In this document: piece after piece, positions 6,622-15,202 of the stretch
Layout: each line of letters opens with the position of its first letter
Numbering within the stretch: the first letter of the stretch is position 1
Origin: an uncultured Ruminococcus sp.
GTDB taxonomy: Bacteria; Bacillota; Clostridia; Oscillospirales; Ruminococcaceae
NCBI GenBank assembly: GCA_902788785.1
Contig: CADALT010000025.1
Location: forward strand, 1 to 64,000
Direction of reading: 5' to 3'
Length of the DNA stretch: 64,000 nt
Translations under genes and position numbers: made by a program
Notes under the pieces: generated by a model
Seen by the model: only the letters and a program-made list of their open reading frames with translations
What the model was told of the DNA's origin: nothing
Database searches by the model: none

Positions 6622-8703
6622 TCACTCCTGCTCGAACTTCAATTCTTCACCGTTCACGGTGACAAGGAATCTGCTGTCTTTTATGGTAAGGTCATCACCC
6701 GATGCCGATGTGAAGCCGTCCATTTCGGTCTTCAGCTTGATCTGCGTATCAGCATTTTCCAGATAAGCCCTGGTGCTGCCCTTTATGCCGCCCAGCGCAT
6801 AAGCCTTATATCCGCTGGCACTGACACTTATGGAAACGTTCACCACATCGATCGCAGTATCGCCGTACAGCGCACCCATCACTGCCAGCTTGTCCGAGCG
6901 GACATTCGTGCCGAAATGGGCATTGCTGATCTTGATGTCAGCCTTATCGCCGCTGACCGTACCTGCGCAGACCATTTCCTGACCGCCCACAAAGCTGTTG
7001 AAACTCAGCTCATGCAGGTAAACGTCGGCATTGCCGTCCATACTGCCCACCAGCACACCTCTGGTCAGGTTCACGTCCATATCCATGCCGCAGTTAGAGA
7101 TATCTATAGCATCATCGCCATACAGCGAACCAATGCCGACACCCTTGTTACCGTTGATATTAAGGGTAAAGATGCCCCTGCGTATGATTATCTCGCCGCC
7201 CAGTCCCGAGCCGATGCACACGCCCAGATTTCCGTGGGCTTCGATAACGAACTCAACATTCGCATCGAAAAGCAGCTTGCCATGGCGCTTGTTGTATTCC
7301 GCACCGATACCGTAGTATGTGGTATCCGTAAGGCTCATGAACAGCGCACCCAGCCCCGTAAGCGTCAGCTCCGAGCTCTCGGGCACCAGTATGCCGCCCC
7401 TGTGGAACACATTGTCACCGAACATGGCAAGCTCCACCTTGCAGCACTCGCCTATTATAATAGTAGGTCTGTTTTTGCCGCCCGAAAGATGTGCGCTCTC
7501 GATGGATATCTTACCCTCGTAGCCGCTGTCCACCTCGATACGGATATGGGTATCCAGCGATGGCAGTCCCACTATGGTCACATCGCTGTTGCCTTCATAT
7601 TTCTTGATATGTATGCACTTATAGCCCACTTTCTTGAGCTTTTCGAGCATCACTCTCTCGCCTGCCGCAGGAGTATAAACATGAGTTGCCTTGCCGTCCT
7701 GACGCTCCTGCTGATACCTTCTGATCTCCTCTTTGATATTAAAAGGTATGCTCTCGATTATCTCGGGCGAAGGTCTTGCAGTATAGTAGCCCTGTATGAG
7801 GTCAACACCCATAAGTATGACGGTCTTCAATTCCTCAGAGGTCTCAACGCCCTCTGCCAGCGCAAATATCTTGTTGTCGTGGCAGAACTCGATTATATCA
7901 CGCACCAGATGGCGCTTCTTGGACTGCGAATCTATCTCGCTCAGCAGTGAACGGTCTATCTTGACAAAGTTAGGCGTATACCTTAAAAGGCTGCCCACAT
8001 TTGAATAGCCCGTGCCGTAATCGTCCACAGCTATACGCACATTCATGCTGCGGTACAGGTCTTTAAGACGTTTCAGCTGTGCATCGTCCGCCTCGGCGTT
8101 CTCGGTCATCTCGACCACGGCTGTATCGGCATTGCGCTCCAGCAGCTCGCACACCTTCTCGGCATCAGCTGTACTCAGCATAACGTTCGGCATACTATTT
8201 ATAAAGACAGACTTCCCTGCCAGCACATCCTTCTTATCCTCGATTATGCTGAGCACATTCAAGAATGTTGCCTTCTCAACATCCGACAGTCTGTCTGTCA
8301 GCTCAGCATACTTCAATATATGGTACGGAGTTATGGCAGGGTCCGTAGCGGAACGCATCAGCGCCTCATAGGAGAATATCTCGCCGTCTACCGCACTGAC
8401 GATGGGCTGGAAATAGTACAGCAGCTTGTTGCCGCTGATGATGTCATCGACCTTTTCAAGCTCGGTCTTCTCGTTTTCCGTAAGGCTTGCGATACGGCGG
8501 CTGCGTACAGCCTCCATAGTCTCGTCATCTCTTTCAAGCATCCTCACACCTGCAAGGTAAAGCTTCTGCCTGAGTGCATCGGTATCCTTGCTGCCCAGAC
8601 CCGATATGTATCTATCTATAAGAGCATTCAGCGCAGCTTCATCAGTGGTATCTGAAAGTTCATCCAGAAAACCGCATATAAGCTTGATATCCTTATTTGT
8701 CAC
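6622..8703 (-). CDS. EAL-domain c-di-GMP phosphodiesterase with beta-helix-like C-terminus
   Basis: About 693 residues from a GTG start at 8703, which has GGAGGG six bases upstream; in-frame ATGs further out lack such a site. Residues about 90-315 are an EAL domain with every catalytic motif intact: YEALMR, FINSMPN, VVEMTE, VDDYGTGYS, VKIDR, AEGVET and QGYY. It should hydrolyse cyclic di-GMP. Residues about 350-693 are glycine-rich repeats of the kind GVGIGSLYGDDAIDISN, each strand turn spaced by about 20-25 residues, as in right-handed parallel beta-helices. No signal peptide or membrane segment is seen, so the whole protein appears cytoplasmic. Such repeats are usually extracellular carbohydrate-binding modules, which makes this fusion unusual. 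Confidence 0.85.
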   Translation of the reverse strand: MTNKDIKLICGFLDELSDTTDEAALNALIDRYISGLGSKDTDALRQKLYLAGVRMLERDDETMEAVRSRRIASLTENEKTELEKVDDIISGNKLLYYFQPIVSAVDGEIFSYEALMRSATDPAITPYHILKYAELTDRLSDVEKATFLNVLSIIEDKKDVLAGKSVFINSMPNVMLSTADAEKVCELLERNADTAVVEMTENAEADDAQLKRLKDLYRSMNVRIAVDDYGTGYSNVGSLLRYTPNFVKIDRSLLSEIDSQSKKRHLVRDIIEFCHDNKIFALAEGVETSEELKTVILMGVDLIQGYYTARPSPEIIESIPFNIKEEIRRYQQERQDGKATHVYTPAAGERVMLEKLKKVGYKCIHIKKYEGNSDVTIVGLPSLDTHIRIEVDSGYEGKISIESAHLSGGKNRPTIIIGECCKVELAMFGDNVFHRGGILVPESSELTLTGLGALFMSLTDTTYYGIGAEYNKRHGKLLFDANVEFVIEAHGNLGVCIGSGLGGEIIIRRGIFTLNINGNKGVGIGSLYGDDAIDISNCGMDMDVNLTRGVLVGSMDGNADVYLHELSFNSFVGGQEMVCAGTVSGDKADIKISNAHFGTNVRSDKLAVMGALYGDTAIDVVNVSISVSASGYKAYALGGIKGSTRAYLENADTQIKLKTEMDGFTSASGDDLTIKDSRFLVTVNGEELKFEQE

Positions 8704-8847
8704 AGCGAACCCTCCCTCCGCCGATATATGATATAAACCCATTTTCATCGTACACCATCCCATGAGTGAGCCGAGAGGGACGATGTCAAATTGCATAATT
8801 CTAACCTGCTTGCATAAACTAAAATCACCACATTTGTACCTATTCTA

Positions 8848-8876
8848 ATTTTAGCAGAATTTCCACGTCAAGTCAA
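8848..8876 (-). promoter_or_regulatory. Promoter of EAL gene
   Basis: Minus strand TTGACT (8871-8876), 17-base spacer, TAAAAT (8848-8853). Confidence 0.7.
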
Positions 8877-9019
8877 TAGCCGAAAGCAAAGTTTTGACCG
8901 ACAATTCTACAAAATTTGAGGTGCGTTTTTTATGCAAAATATGTATTTGCATAATCCACAACGGTTCAGATTAAATTAACCTTATTTATATAAATTGATA
9001 CAAAGTATAAACGAAACTG

Positions 9020-9048
9020 TTGACACAGCAAGGATATTATGATAATAT
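9020..9048 (+). promoter_or_regulatory. Promoter of dockerin gene
   Basis: TTGACA (9020-9025), 17-base spacer, TAATAT (9043-9048). The transcript would have a leader of about 145 bases. Confidence 0.7.
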
Positions 9049-9074
9049 GAACTTAGAAATAAATTGAACGTATC

Positions 9075-9113
9075 CCGAGAAAGGTATATCCTCGTGAGGA
9101 TGCGGACTTTCGG
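9075..9113 (+). ncRNA. Structured 5' leader of dockerin gene
   Basis: CCGAGAAAG (9075-9083) pairs with CTTTCGG (9107-9113) with one bulge, enclosing the hairpin ATCCTC/GAGGAT (9088-9101). I could not match it to a riboswitch consensus I know. It lies between the promoter and the ribosome binding site. Confidence 0.4.
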
Positions 9114-9199
9114 AAAACAGGCAAAAAAGACACCGATCAATATTTCACAAATATATTTTGTTTTTAAAATATAACCAAATCTTAACGGAGGTATGCAGC

Positions 9200-9709
9200 A
9201 TGAACAACATCATGAAGATAAGAAGAACCATATCTGTCATAGCGGCTATAGCTTGCATGAGCAGCGCTGCTGTATACGCTTCGGCAGATGCGATAAACGC
9301 AGGTGCGGCTGAGCAGAGCTGCAGCACGATAAATTCTGACATCACCCCTGCCGGTGAGAACAGAAAAGAGGTCAGTGTTATTTCCGTAGATGCTGTAGCA
9401 GCAGAGGATAACAAGACTTCTGTCAGTGCGATAGATGAACAGATAACTACAGGCGGTAAGGTCTACGAGATATTCGGCGTACTTGAGGGTATGGTAAGTG
9501 CAGATGCCGAGGAGGTAATCCTTGGTGATGCTAACTGCGACGGAAATGTTGATGTTTCCGACATTGCAGCTATCTGCACACATATCAATGGTGCAAAGGC
9601 ACTCAGCGAAGCAGGTACAGCAAACGCTGATATAAACGGCGACGGAAATGTCGATGTCAGCGATATTGCAAAGTTAGCTGCCCATATAAAGGGCATCAAG
9701 GCTATCTGA
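9200..9709 (+). CDS. Secreted stand-alone dockerin protein
   Basis: 169 residues. The ATG at 9200 has GGAGG eight bases upstream. A signal peptide (RRTISVIAAIACMSSAAVYA) is followed by about 85 residues of unrecognised sequence, then a type I-like dockerin of two calcium-binding F-hand repeats: GDANCDGNVDVSDIAAICTH and ADINGDGNVDVSDIAKLAAH. In cellulosome-forming clostridia, dockerins dock enzymes onto cohesin-bearing scaffoldins. Here no catalytic or carbohydrate-binding domain is present. The protein may be an adaptor, a docking competitor, or a small structural part of the complex. It has its own promoter, a structured leader and a terminator. Confidence 0.88.
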   Translation: MNNIMKIRRTISVIAAIACMSSAAVYASADAINAGAAEQSCSTINSDITPAGENRKEVSVISVDAVAAEDNKTSVSAIDEQITTGGKVYEIFGVLEGMVSADAEEVILGDANCDGNVDVSDIAAICTHINGAKALSEAGTANADINGDGNVDVSDIAKLAAHIKGIKAI

Positions 9710-9731
9710 TAAGCCGAAAACGAAGATATGC

Positions 9732-9758
9732 GTCCCTCACCGTGTGAGGGACTTTTTT
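9732..9758 (+). terminator. Terminator after dockerin gene
   Basis: GTCCCTCAC/GTGAGGGAC around CGT, followed by six T. Confidence 0.9.
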
Positions 9759-9853
9759 ATTAAGCACGGATAAATATTGATGTCGTTTGATATAGTATCA
9801 CGGCAGCAAACAAAACAACATTTGTTTAAATTTCCAAAAATGGCTCATAATGC

Positions 9854-9882
9854 TTGACGAGGGCAAAAAATTGTGCTACAAT
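9854..9882 (+). promoter_or_regulatory. Promoter of the 9943-10233 gene
   Basis: TTGACG (9854-9859), 17-base spacer, TACAAT (9877-9882). Confidence 0.6.
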
Positions 9883-9942
9883 TCACAAACGTAAGATAAA
9901 ATGAAGTATTAAGTAAGAATGAGAAGTAAGAGGTGATATCTC

Positions 9943-10233
9943 ATGGTAAAGAATGAAGTAATGATGGAACACAAGGGCATAGACCCCGCTTGCTACCGCA
10001 GGGGCAAATTGAAGATACACGCTGATAAGCCCGAAGAACTCAAAGGGATAACGGATATCTATATGAGAGCGCTGGATCAGAACGGCGCATGGGATGTGGA
10101 CAATAAGCCGCTGCCTAAAAGCAAGGTATCTATAGTCGATTTCAAATACAACGGCACGATCGCTTTCATGCACGAGATCTCAAAGCTGAGATTTCCTGCA
10201 AGATACAGCCTGAGTACCGAGTGGGACATCTAA
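9943..10233 (+). CDS. Hypothetical small soluble protein
   Basis: 96 residues, GAGGTG seven bases before the ATG, no signal peptide or membrane segment. I do not recognise the family. The mixture of charged and aromatic residues suggests a folded cytoplasmic protein. It is a monocistronic gene with its own promoter and a strong terminator, so it is probably real. Neighbours give no functional hint. Confidence 0.65.
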   Translation: MVKNEVMMEHKGIDPACYRRGKLKIHADKPEELKGITDIYMRALDQNGAWDVDNKPLPKSKVSIVDFKYNGTIAFMHEISKLRFPARYSLSTEWDI

Positions 10234-10243
10234 ATTATTTACG

Positions 10244-10275
10244 GCGGACAGGATATGATGATCCTGTCCGCTTTT
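10244..10275 (+). terminator. Terminator after the 9943-10233 gene
   Basis: Perfect 11-bp arms GCGGACAGGAT/ATCCTGTCCGC around a six-base loop, then TTTT. Confidence 0.85.
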
Positions 10276-10310
10276 AAGTTTATAATGCCTTATTTTCGGG
10301 GCTATATTCT

Positions 10311-10346
10311 ATTTAATGATTATTTAAGAATTTCCATGCTATACTT
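10311..10346 (+). promoter_or_regulatory. Regulated promoter, copy 1 of identical 36-bp repeat
   Basis: Contains two ATTTAA direct repeats 11 bp apart (10311-10316 and 10322-10327), no -35 consensus, and a TATACT -10 box (10340-10345). Direct repeats one helical turn apart in place of a -35 box are typical of OmpR-family activator sites. The same 36 bases occur at 13247-13282. Confidence 0.7.
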
Positions 10347-10370
10347 GTTGCAGAAAGAGAGGTAAGGCAT

Positions 10371-12725
10371 ATGTTTTTGAGAATACTGAAAAACGATCTT
10401 AAAAGAAAAAAGACAATGAACTGCATAATACTGCTGTTCGTGATAATGTCCTCAATGTTTGCCGCAAGCAGTGTTAATAATGCGATAAGCGTTATAGGCG
10501 GTCTGGATTATTACTTCGACAAGGCAGGCATGGCTGATTATTTCATCGTAGCCTCGGGCGATATGGAAAGCCTTGATAAGGTACTCGATGAGAGCGAACA
10601 CTGTAAGGGCTACAATAAGGAAGATCAGTTGAAGATAATGACTTCCGACATCTACTATGAGGGCGAAAAGGCTTGGGATACGGACACTATTTCTTTCCTG
10701 ACCCCCATAGACAACAGATACCTGAAGTTCTTCGATAAGGACAATAACGAGATCACCGAGGTCGAAAAAGGCAAGGTGTACTTCCCTGCTGCAAGCGCAC
10801 AAAGCGCAGGTATCGAGATAGGCGACGAGATAGAGATACGCATTGAAAACAAGACCATGAAGCTTGAATACGCAGGTCTGCTGAAAGATGCGCTGTTCGG
10901 CTCGCCGATAATAGCCAACCCCAGATTTCTCATGAATAATGAAGACTATCGGGAACTCGCCGATGCCTGCGACCTGGAATGCAGCGTATACTATGTAAAT
11001 ACCGATGACACAGATGCGCTCTCGGGCGATATGGCTAACTCGGCAAGCCTTATATGGTTCTCGGGCGACAGGGACACCATAAAGCTCTCGTATATGGTAA
11101 GCATGATGGTAGCCGCAATGATGCTGGCTGTGAGCATATGCCTGATACTGGTGGCTTTCACCATGCTGCGCTTCACCATAGGCTTTACCATCAATGAGGA
11201 GTTCCGTGAGATAGGTGTCATGAAGGCACTGGGACTGAAAAACACTTCCATAAGGTCGCTCTATACGGTAAAATACCTGGGCATCTCGCTGACAGGTGCG
11301 GTGATAGGCTATTTTTGCAGCATACCCTTCGGTAAGATGCTGCTGATGAGCGTCAGCGATATGATGGTGCTCGACAATGACAACGATGGTTTCATAGGTA
11401 TCCTCTGTGCGGCAGCTGTGGTGCTGCTCATCATGGGCTTCTGCTGGGGCTGTACGGGAAAGATAAAAAAGCTCTCCCCCATCGACGCTGTGCGCAGCGG
11501 TCAGACGGGCGAGCGTTTCCGCAAAAAGAGCGTGATAAGCCTGAGCAAAAGCAAGATGAGCGCAGGCAGCTTCCTGCCCCTCAACGATGTGCTCAGCGCC
11601 CCAAAGACCTACGGCATGGTCACATTGATACTCTCCCTGTGCATGATACTGGTCATGATGCTGGCGACTACCACCAACACCCTGCGCAGCGGCAGGATAA
11701 TCGACCTTTTCGGCTGCCTGCCCACAGACCTTTATTTCTCGGAATCGGACAGCAAACCCTCCGCCGCACAGGATGATACATTTTCTTTAGATACCGAGAT
11801 CGAGCGCTATGAAAAGCTGCTGGCTGACAACGATATGCCCGGCAAAGTCTCCATCGAAGCCTACTACAACATATCCGTCGAATCTGATGATACCCTTATA
11901 AAGGTAACGATGCTGCAAAACAAAATGTCCTCCTGCGATGAGTATAAGTACACCGAGGGCACACCGCCCCAAAACGCCCATGAAGTCGCTTTCACCGATC
12001 AGATCTGCAAACAGCTGGGTGCAGACATCGGTGATAAGGTAAAACTGACCCTCGGCGGCAAAACGGAAGATTACGTTATAACCGCAAAATTCGTCAGCAT
12101 GAATCAGGTTGGCAAAGTCGGCAGACTGCACCCCGATGCGCCCACATCAGATTCCGATATGGCACATACTATGGCATATCAGGTAAACTTCGATGATGCC
12201 CCCGATAAGGATACCCTGCTTAAATATCAGCAGAAATTAAAGGATCTGCTGGATTCAAACGCCGTATTCACCATAGGTGAATATGTTGATGACTGCGCAA
12301 AGACCGCAGATACACTGGGTATAGTAAAGAACCTCGTACTGGCGATATGCGCCGTGATAATCATACTCATAAGCGTACTGCTGGAGCGTTCGTTCATCTC
12401 CAAGGAAAAGAGCGAGATAGCGCTGATGAAAGCAATGGGCTTCAAGAACAGATCTGTCACCGCACACCACAGCGCAAGGTTCATGATATGCGGCATAGCA
12501 GCGGCTTTGCTTGCCTGCGCACTGTTCATGCCCATGACCAAGCTGATAATGGATCCCATATTCGGCATGATGGGCGCAGTGGGCGGTGTGGACTACACCA
12601 TCGACCCGCCCGAGATATTCGGCATTTATCCGCCGCTGCTCACCCTGCTGACGATCATTGGCGCTTCGATCACGTCTCTTTATACAAAGACCGTCAAGGC
12701 GAGCGACACCGCTGATATAGAATAA
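10371..12725 (+). CDS. FtsX-family ABC transporter permease
   Basis: 784 residues. An N-terminal helix (NCIILLFVIMSSMFAASSV) is followed by an extracellular domain, then three helices around residues 240-365 of an FtsX domain (FRTIG-like block NEEFREIGVMKALGLKN). A second half repeats this plan: helix at about 415, extracellular domain, and a C-terminal three-helix FtsX domain (KSEIALMKAMGFKNRSV). This is the MacB/BceB-like architecture of peptide-export or peptide-resistance ABC systems. The cognate ATPase is most likely 14175-14933, which sits in a second unit under an identical promoter. The ATG has GAGAGG nearby. Confidence 0.87.
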   Translation: MFLRILKNDLKRKKTMNCIILLFVIMSSMFAASSVNNAISVIGGLDYYFDKAGMADYFIVASGDMESLDKVLDESEHCKGYNKEDQLKIMTSDIYYEGEKAWDTDTISFLTPIDNRYLKFFDKDNNEITEVEKGKVYFPAASAQSAGIEIGDEIEIRIENKTMKLEYAGLLKDALFGSPIIANPRFLMNNEDYRELADACDLECSVYYVNTDDTDALSGDMANSASLIWFSGDRDTIKLSYMVSMMVAAMMLAVSICLILVAFTMLRFTIGFTINEEFREIGVMKALGLKNTSIRSLYTVKYLGISLTGAVIGYFCSIPFGKMLLMSVSDMMVLDNDNDGFIGILCAAAVVLLIMGFCWGCTGKIKKLSPIDAVRSGQTGERFRKKSVISLSKSKMSAGSFLPLNDVLSAPKTYGMVTLILSLCMILVMMLATTTNTLRSGRIIDLFGCLPTDLYFSESDSKPSAAQDDTFSLDTEIERYEKLLADNDMPGKVSIEAYYNISVESDDTLIKVTMLQNKMSSCDEYKYTEGTPPQNAHEVAFTDQICKQLGADIGDKVKLTLGGKTEDYVITAKFVSMNQVGKVGRLHPDAPTSDSDMAHTMAYQVNFDDAPDKDTLLKYQQKLKDLLDSNAVFTIGEYVDDCAKTADTLGIVKNLVLAICAVIIILISVLLERSFISKEKSEIALMKAMGFKNRSVTAHHSARFMICGIAAALLACALFMPMTKLIMDPIFGMMGAVGGVDYTIDPPEIFGIYPPLLTLLTIIGASITSLYTKTVKASDTADIE

Positions 12726-12742
12726 TTACGGGAGATGAAGCT

Positions 12743-13240
12743 ATGTTCAGAGCAATACGGCTTTTTAAAGATCAGTACCTGGGGTTCTGGATATTGGGTC
12801 TGCTGCTGTTTGCCGTACAGGAGCTGCCCTACATGATAATGCCCTTTTTAAAATTGCAGGAAAACCCTATCATGAACCTGAAAAACTCATATACTGCCCT
12901 TGATATTGCGGAGAAGATACTGGGGTCAGGCTGTGTGGCTATGATGGTGTTTTTGGTGCAGAAAGACCAGGTGATGTTCTCGGTATCGGGCAGCAGAGAA
13001 AAGCTGTTCTTCCTGTCGGCAGCCGCCGTACTGGGGCTGAATTTTCTGGGTTGGGCGCTGTACTTCACAGGTCACCAAAGCATATTCGTCATGATGTTTT
13101 TCATCGTACTGATGCCGCCGCTCTACTACATTTTCATAGGGCTTTGGCGGCAGAATATCCCCCTTGCGGTGACAGGCAGTGTTTTCCTTATAATACATTT
13201 TGCGCACGTTCTCCTTGAACTTAAAAACGCTGAGGTTTAA
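12743..13240 (+). CDS. Hypothetical multi-pass membrane protein
   Basis: 165 residues with about five hydrophobic helices and almost no soluble part. The ATG follows the permease stop by 17 bases with GGGAG upstream, so both are on one transcript. I do not recognise the family. Position suggests an accessory subunit of the ABC system or part of a resistance module. Confidence 0.65.
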   Translation: MFRAIRLFKDQYLGFWILGLLLFAVQELPYMIMPFLKLQENPIMNLKNSYTALDIAEKILGSGCVAMMVFLVQKDQVMFSVSGSREKLFFLSAAAVLGLNFLGWALYFTGHQSIFVMMFFIVLMPPLYYIFIGLWRQNIPLAVTGSVFLIIHFAHVLLELKNAEV

Positions 13241-13246
13241 AACACC

Positions 13247-13282
13247 ATTTAATGATTATTTAAGAATTTCCATGCTATACTT
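13247..13282 (+). promoter_or_regulatory. Regulated promoter, copy 2 of identical 36-bp repeat
   Basis: Base-for-base identical to 10311-10346, including both ATTTAA repeats and TATACT (13276-13281). It drives the CPBP protease and ABC ATPase genes. Confidence 0.7.
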
Positions 13283-13332
13283 ATCTCAGCAAAGGAAAAC
13301 CACATCAAACAACAGACGAAAAGGAGAACAAT

Positions 13333-14178
13333 ATGAAAAAAAGTTACAAGAGCACCGTGAGAAACAGCCTGATACTCTTTGCGGTATGCCTTATGGTACA
13401 CACCATCGAAGTTATGTTCATACGCACCGATGAGACAGTATTCGCTGAATGTTTCATAAACAAGGTATTCGGTATAACAGCACTGTTTTGGGTGCTTAGC
13501 CGCCTTAAAATGAGTTGGAGAGATATAGGCTTTAAGAAAGAGGCATTTTTATCAAGCACCGCAAAGGGTATCGGCATATGCGCAGGCAGTTATCTGGCGG
13601 CATTCGCAGCAGAATTCATAATACTTGCCGCACAGGGCAGACCTGCACACCTCGAATTTTTCGTGACAGGCTTTTCCCTGACAGGCAGCACGGTCAAGCT
13701 CACAGGTGCAGGCTTCGTGCTGATGTGCATTTTCTTCAACATCATAAATGTATGGATGGAAGAAGGGGTTTTCAGGGGATTTTTTATAAAGTACATCTCC
13801 TGCGGACATAACAGAAAAAAAGCCCTGTACATATCCTCGCTGCTTTTCGGATTGTGGCATCTGGTGACACCTGTAAGGAGCCTTCTGGACGGCGATATGA
13901 GCCACACAGAGTTTGCGGTGATGTCAGTGGGGTATGTGGTGCTCTCGATGCTCATGGGCATAAAGTGGGGACTGCTCTATCAGATGTCGGGCAATATCTG
14001 GATAGGCATGGCTGACCACTTCTTCAACAATTGTGTAGTAACAAATCTGCTCCACGTGGTCACAGCCGACGGAGTTGACGAGATGCAGATAATACGTGTC
14101 ATCACAGGCGAGCTCATCTCATTCATAGCTGTGGCAGCGTACAGCAGGATCAAAGTAAGAAAGGAAGTATACGCATGA
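13333..14178 (+). CDS. CPBP-family intramembrane metalloprotease
   Basis: 281 residues, about eight membrane helices, AAAGGAG before the ATG. Motifs of the CAAX-protease/Abi family: WMEEGVFRGFFIKY, SLLFGLWHLVTP and IGMADHFFNN. It overlaps the ATPase gene by four bases (ATGA), so the two are translationally coupled. CPBP proteases beside MacB-type exporters are common in bacteriocin and peptide-resistance loci. This is the second CPBP gene in the window; the two differ clearly in sequence and operon. Confidence 0.85.
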   Translation: MKKSYKSTVRNSLILFAVCLMVHTIEVMFIRTDETVFAECFINKVFGITALFWVLSRLKMSWRDIGFKKEAFLSSTAKGIGICAGSYLAAFAAEFIILAAQGRPAHLEFFVTGFSLTGSTVKLTGAGFVLMCIFFNIINVWMEEGVFRGFFIKYISCGHNRKKALYISSLLFGLWHLVTPVRSLLDGDMSHTEFAVMSVGYVVLSMLMGIKWGLLYQMSGNIWIGMADHFFNNCVVTNLLHVVTADGVDEMQIIRVITGELISFIAVAAYSRIKVRKEVYA

Positions 14179-14933
14179 ATACCGTACTCGAAGTAAAAGA
14201 CCTCTGCAAGACTTATGTTATAAATAAAAGACAGAACAATGTTTTAAGGAATGTTGACCTCACCGTCAAGGAGGGGGAGATGGTGGCTGTAATGGGGCCA
14301 TCGGGCTCGGGAAAATCCACACTGCTCTACACCGTATCGGGCATGGATAAGATGACCGCAGGCAATGTAAAGTTCTGCGGACGGGATATGTCCGATATGA
14401 ACGATAACGAGCTGGCTGAGATGAGGCTCGATGACATGGGCTTCATCTTCCAGCAGATGTACATGATGAAGAACCTCTCCGTGCTCGATAACGTGATACT
14501 CCCTGCGGTGAAGTCCAAAAAGAATACGGACAGCCGCAGCAAGACCGTCCAGCGTGGACAGGATCTGATGAGAAAGCTCGGTATCATAGAGACTGCGAAC
14601 CACGATATAAACGAGATATCGGGCGGTCAGCTGCAGCGTGCCTGCATATGCCGCAGTATGATAAACTCGCCCAAGATGATATTCGCAGATGAGCCCACAG
14701 GTGCGCTCAACCGCACATCTTCCGACGAAGTCATGGAAGAGCTTACCAAGCTCAACGACGAAGGTACTACCATAATGCTCGTCACCCACGATGCCAAGGT
14801 AGCAGCAAAATGTACGAGAGTGCTGTTCATCGTGGACGGCAACATCAAGGCGGAACACAAGATAGACAAAAAAGCAAGCTACCGTGAACGTGAGCGTGAC
14901 CTGAACAACTGGCTCATGGATCTGGGCTGGTAA
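14175..14933 (+). CDS. ABC transporter ATP-binding protein (MacB/LolD type)
   Basis: 252 residues. Walker A GPSGSGKST, Q-loop near FIFQQ, signature ISGGQLQRA, Walker B MIFADEPTGAL and the H-loop LVTHDAKVA are all intact, so it should hydrolyse ATP. The GPSGSGKST plus ADEPTGAL combination is typical of the MacB/LolD/BceA group that pairs with FtsX-type permeases. The partner permease 10371-12725 is in a separate unit with the same promoter. A hairpin follows the gene at 14949-14975. Confidence 0.9.
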   Translation: MNTVLEVKDLCKTYVINKRQNNVLRNVDLTVKEGEMVAVMGPSGSGKSTLLYTVSGMDKMTAGNVKFCGRDMSDMNDNELAEMRLDDMGFIFQQMYMMKNLSVLDNVILPAVKSKKNTDSRSKTVQRGQDLMRKLGIIETANHDINEISGGQLQRACICRSMINSPKMIFADEPTGALNRTSSDEVMEELTKLNDEGTTIMLVTHDAKVAAKCTRVLFIVDGNIKAEHKIDKKASYRERERDLNNWLMDLGW

Positions 14934-14948
14934 ATATGACCCGACTAC

Positions 14949-14975
14949 AGGACCGTACAGTTTTTGTGCGGTCCT
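14949..14975 (+). terminator. Hairpin after ABC ATPase gene
   Basis: AGGACCGTAC pairs with GTGCGGTCCT (one G-T pair). The T-tract after it is weak, so termination may be partial. Confidence 0.45.
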
Positions 14976-15068
14976 GCACCTGTTAAGAGGGCGTGTTTTT
15001 CTCATGAGATTTTCGCTTATTTTAATAAATTAAACTGCCTTAACAATAAAATTATTTTTTCACACCAC

Positions 15069-15097
15069 TTGATTATATCAATAAAATATGTTATAAT
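15069..15097 (+). promoter_or_regulatory. Promoter of the REC/HD-GYP genes
   Basis: TTGATT (15069-15074), 17-base spacer, TATAAT (15092-15097); leader of about 100 bases. Confidence 0.65.
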
Positions 15098-15202
15098 ATA
15101 GGGTACAGTATACAGCATCATGTATAAAGCTGATAGACGCTCAAAGGCTCGGTGCTGACCTGATACAGAAAGAAAAAAACGGCATATTTCAAGGAGAAAA
15201 AC

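Noticed and set aside
6433-7950. Long plus-strand frame of about 500 codons
   Set aside because: Antisense to the EAL gene; composition is that of a mirrored GC-rich gene and there is no ribosome binding site.
9075-9113. Known cyclic-di-GMP riboswitch
   Set aside because: The GEMM-I and class II consensus blocks are not present, despite c-di-GMP genes nearby.
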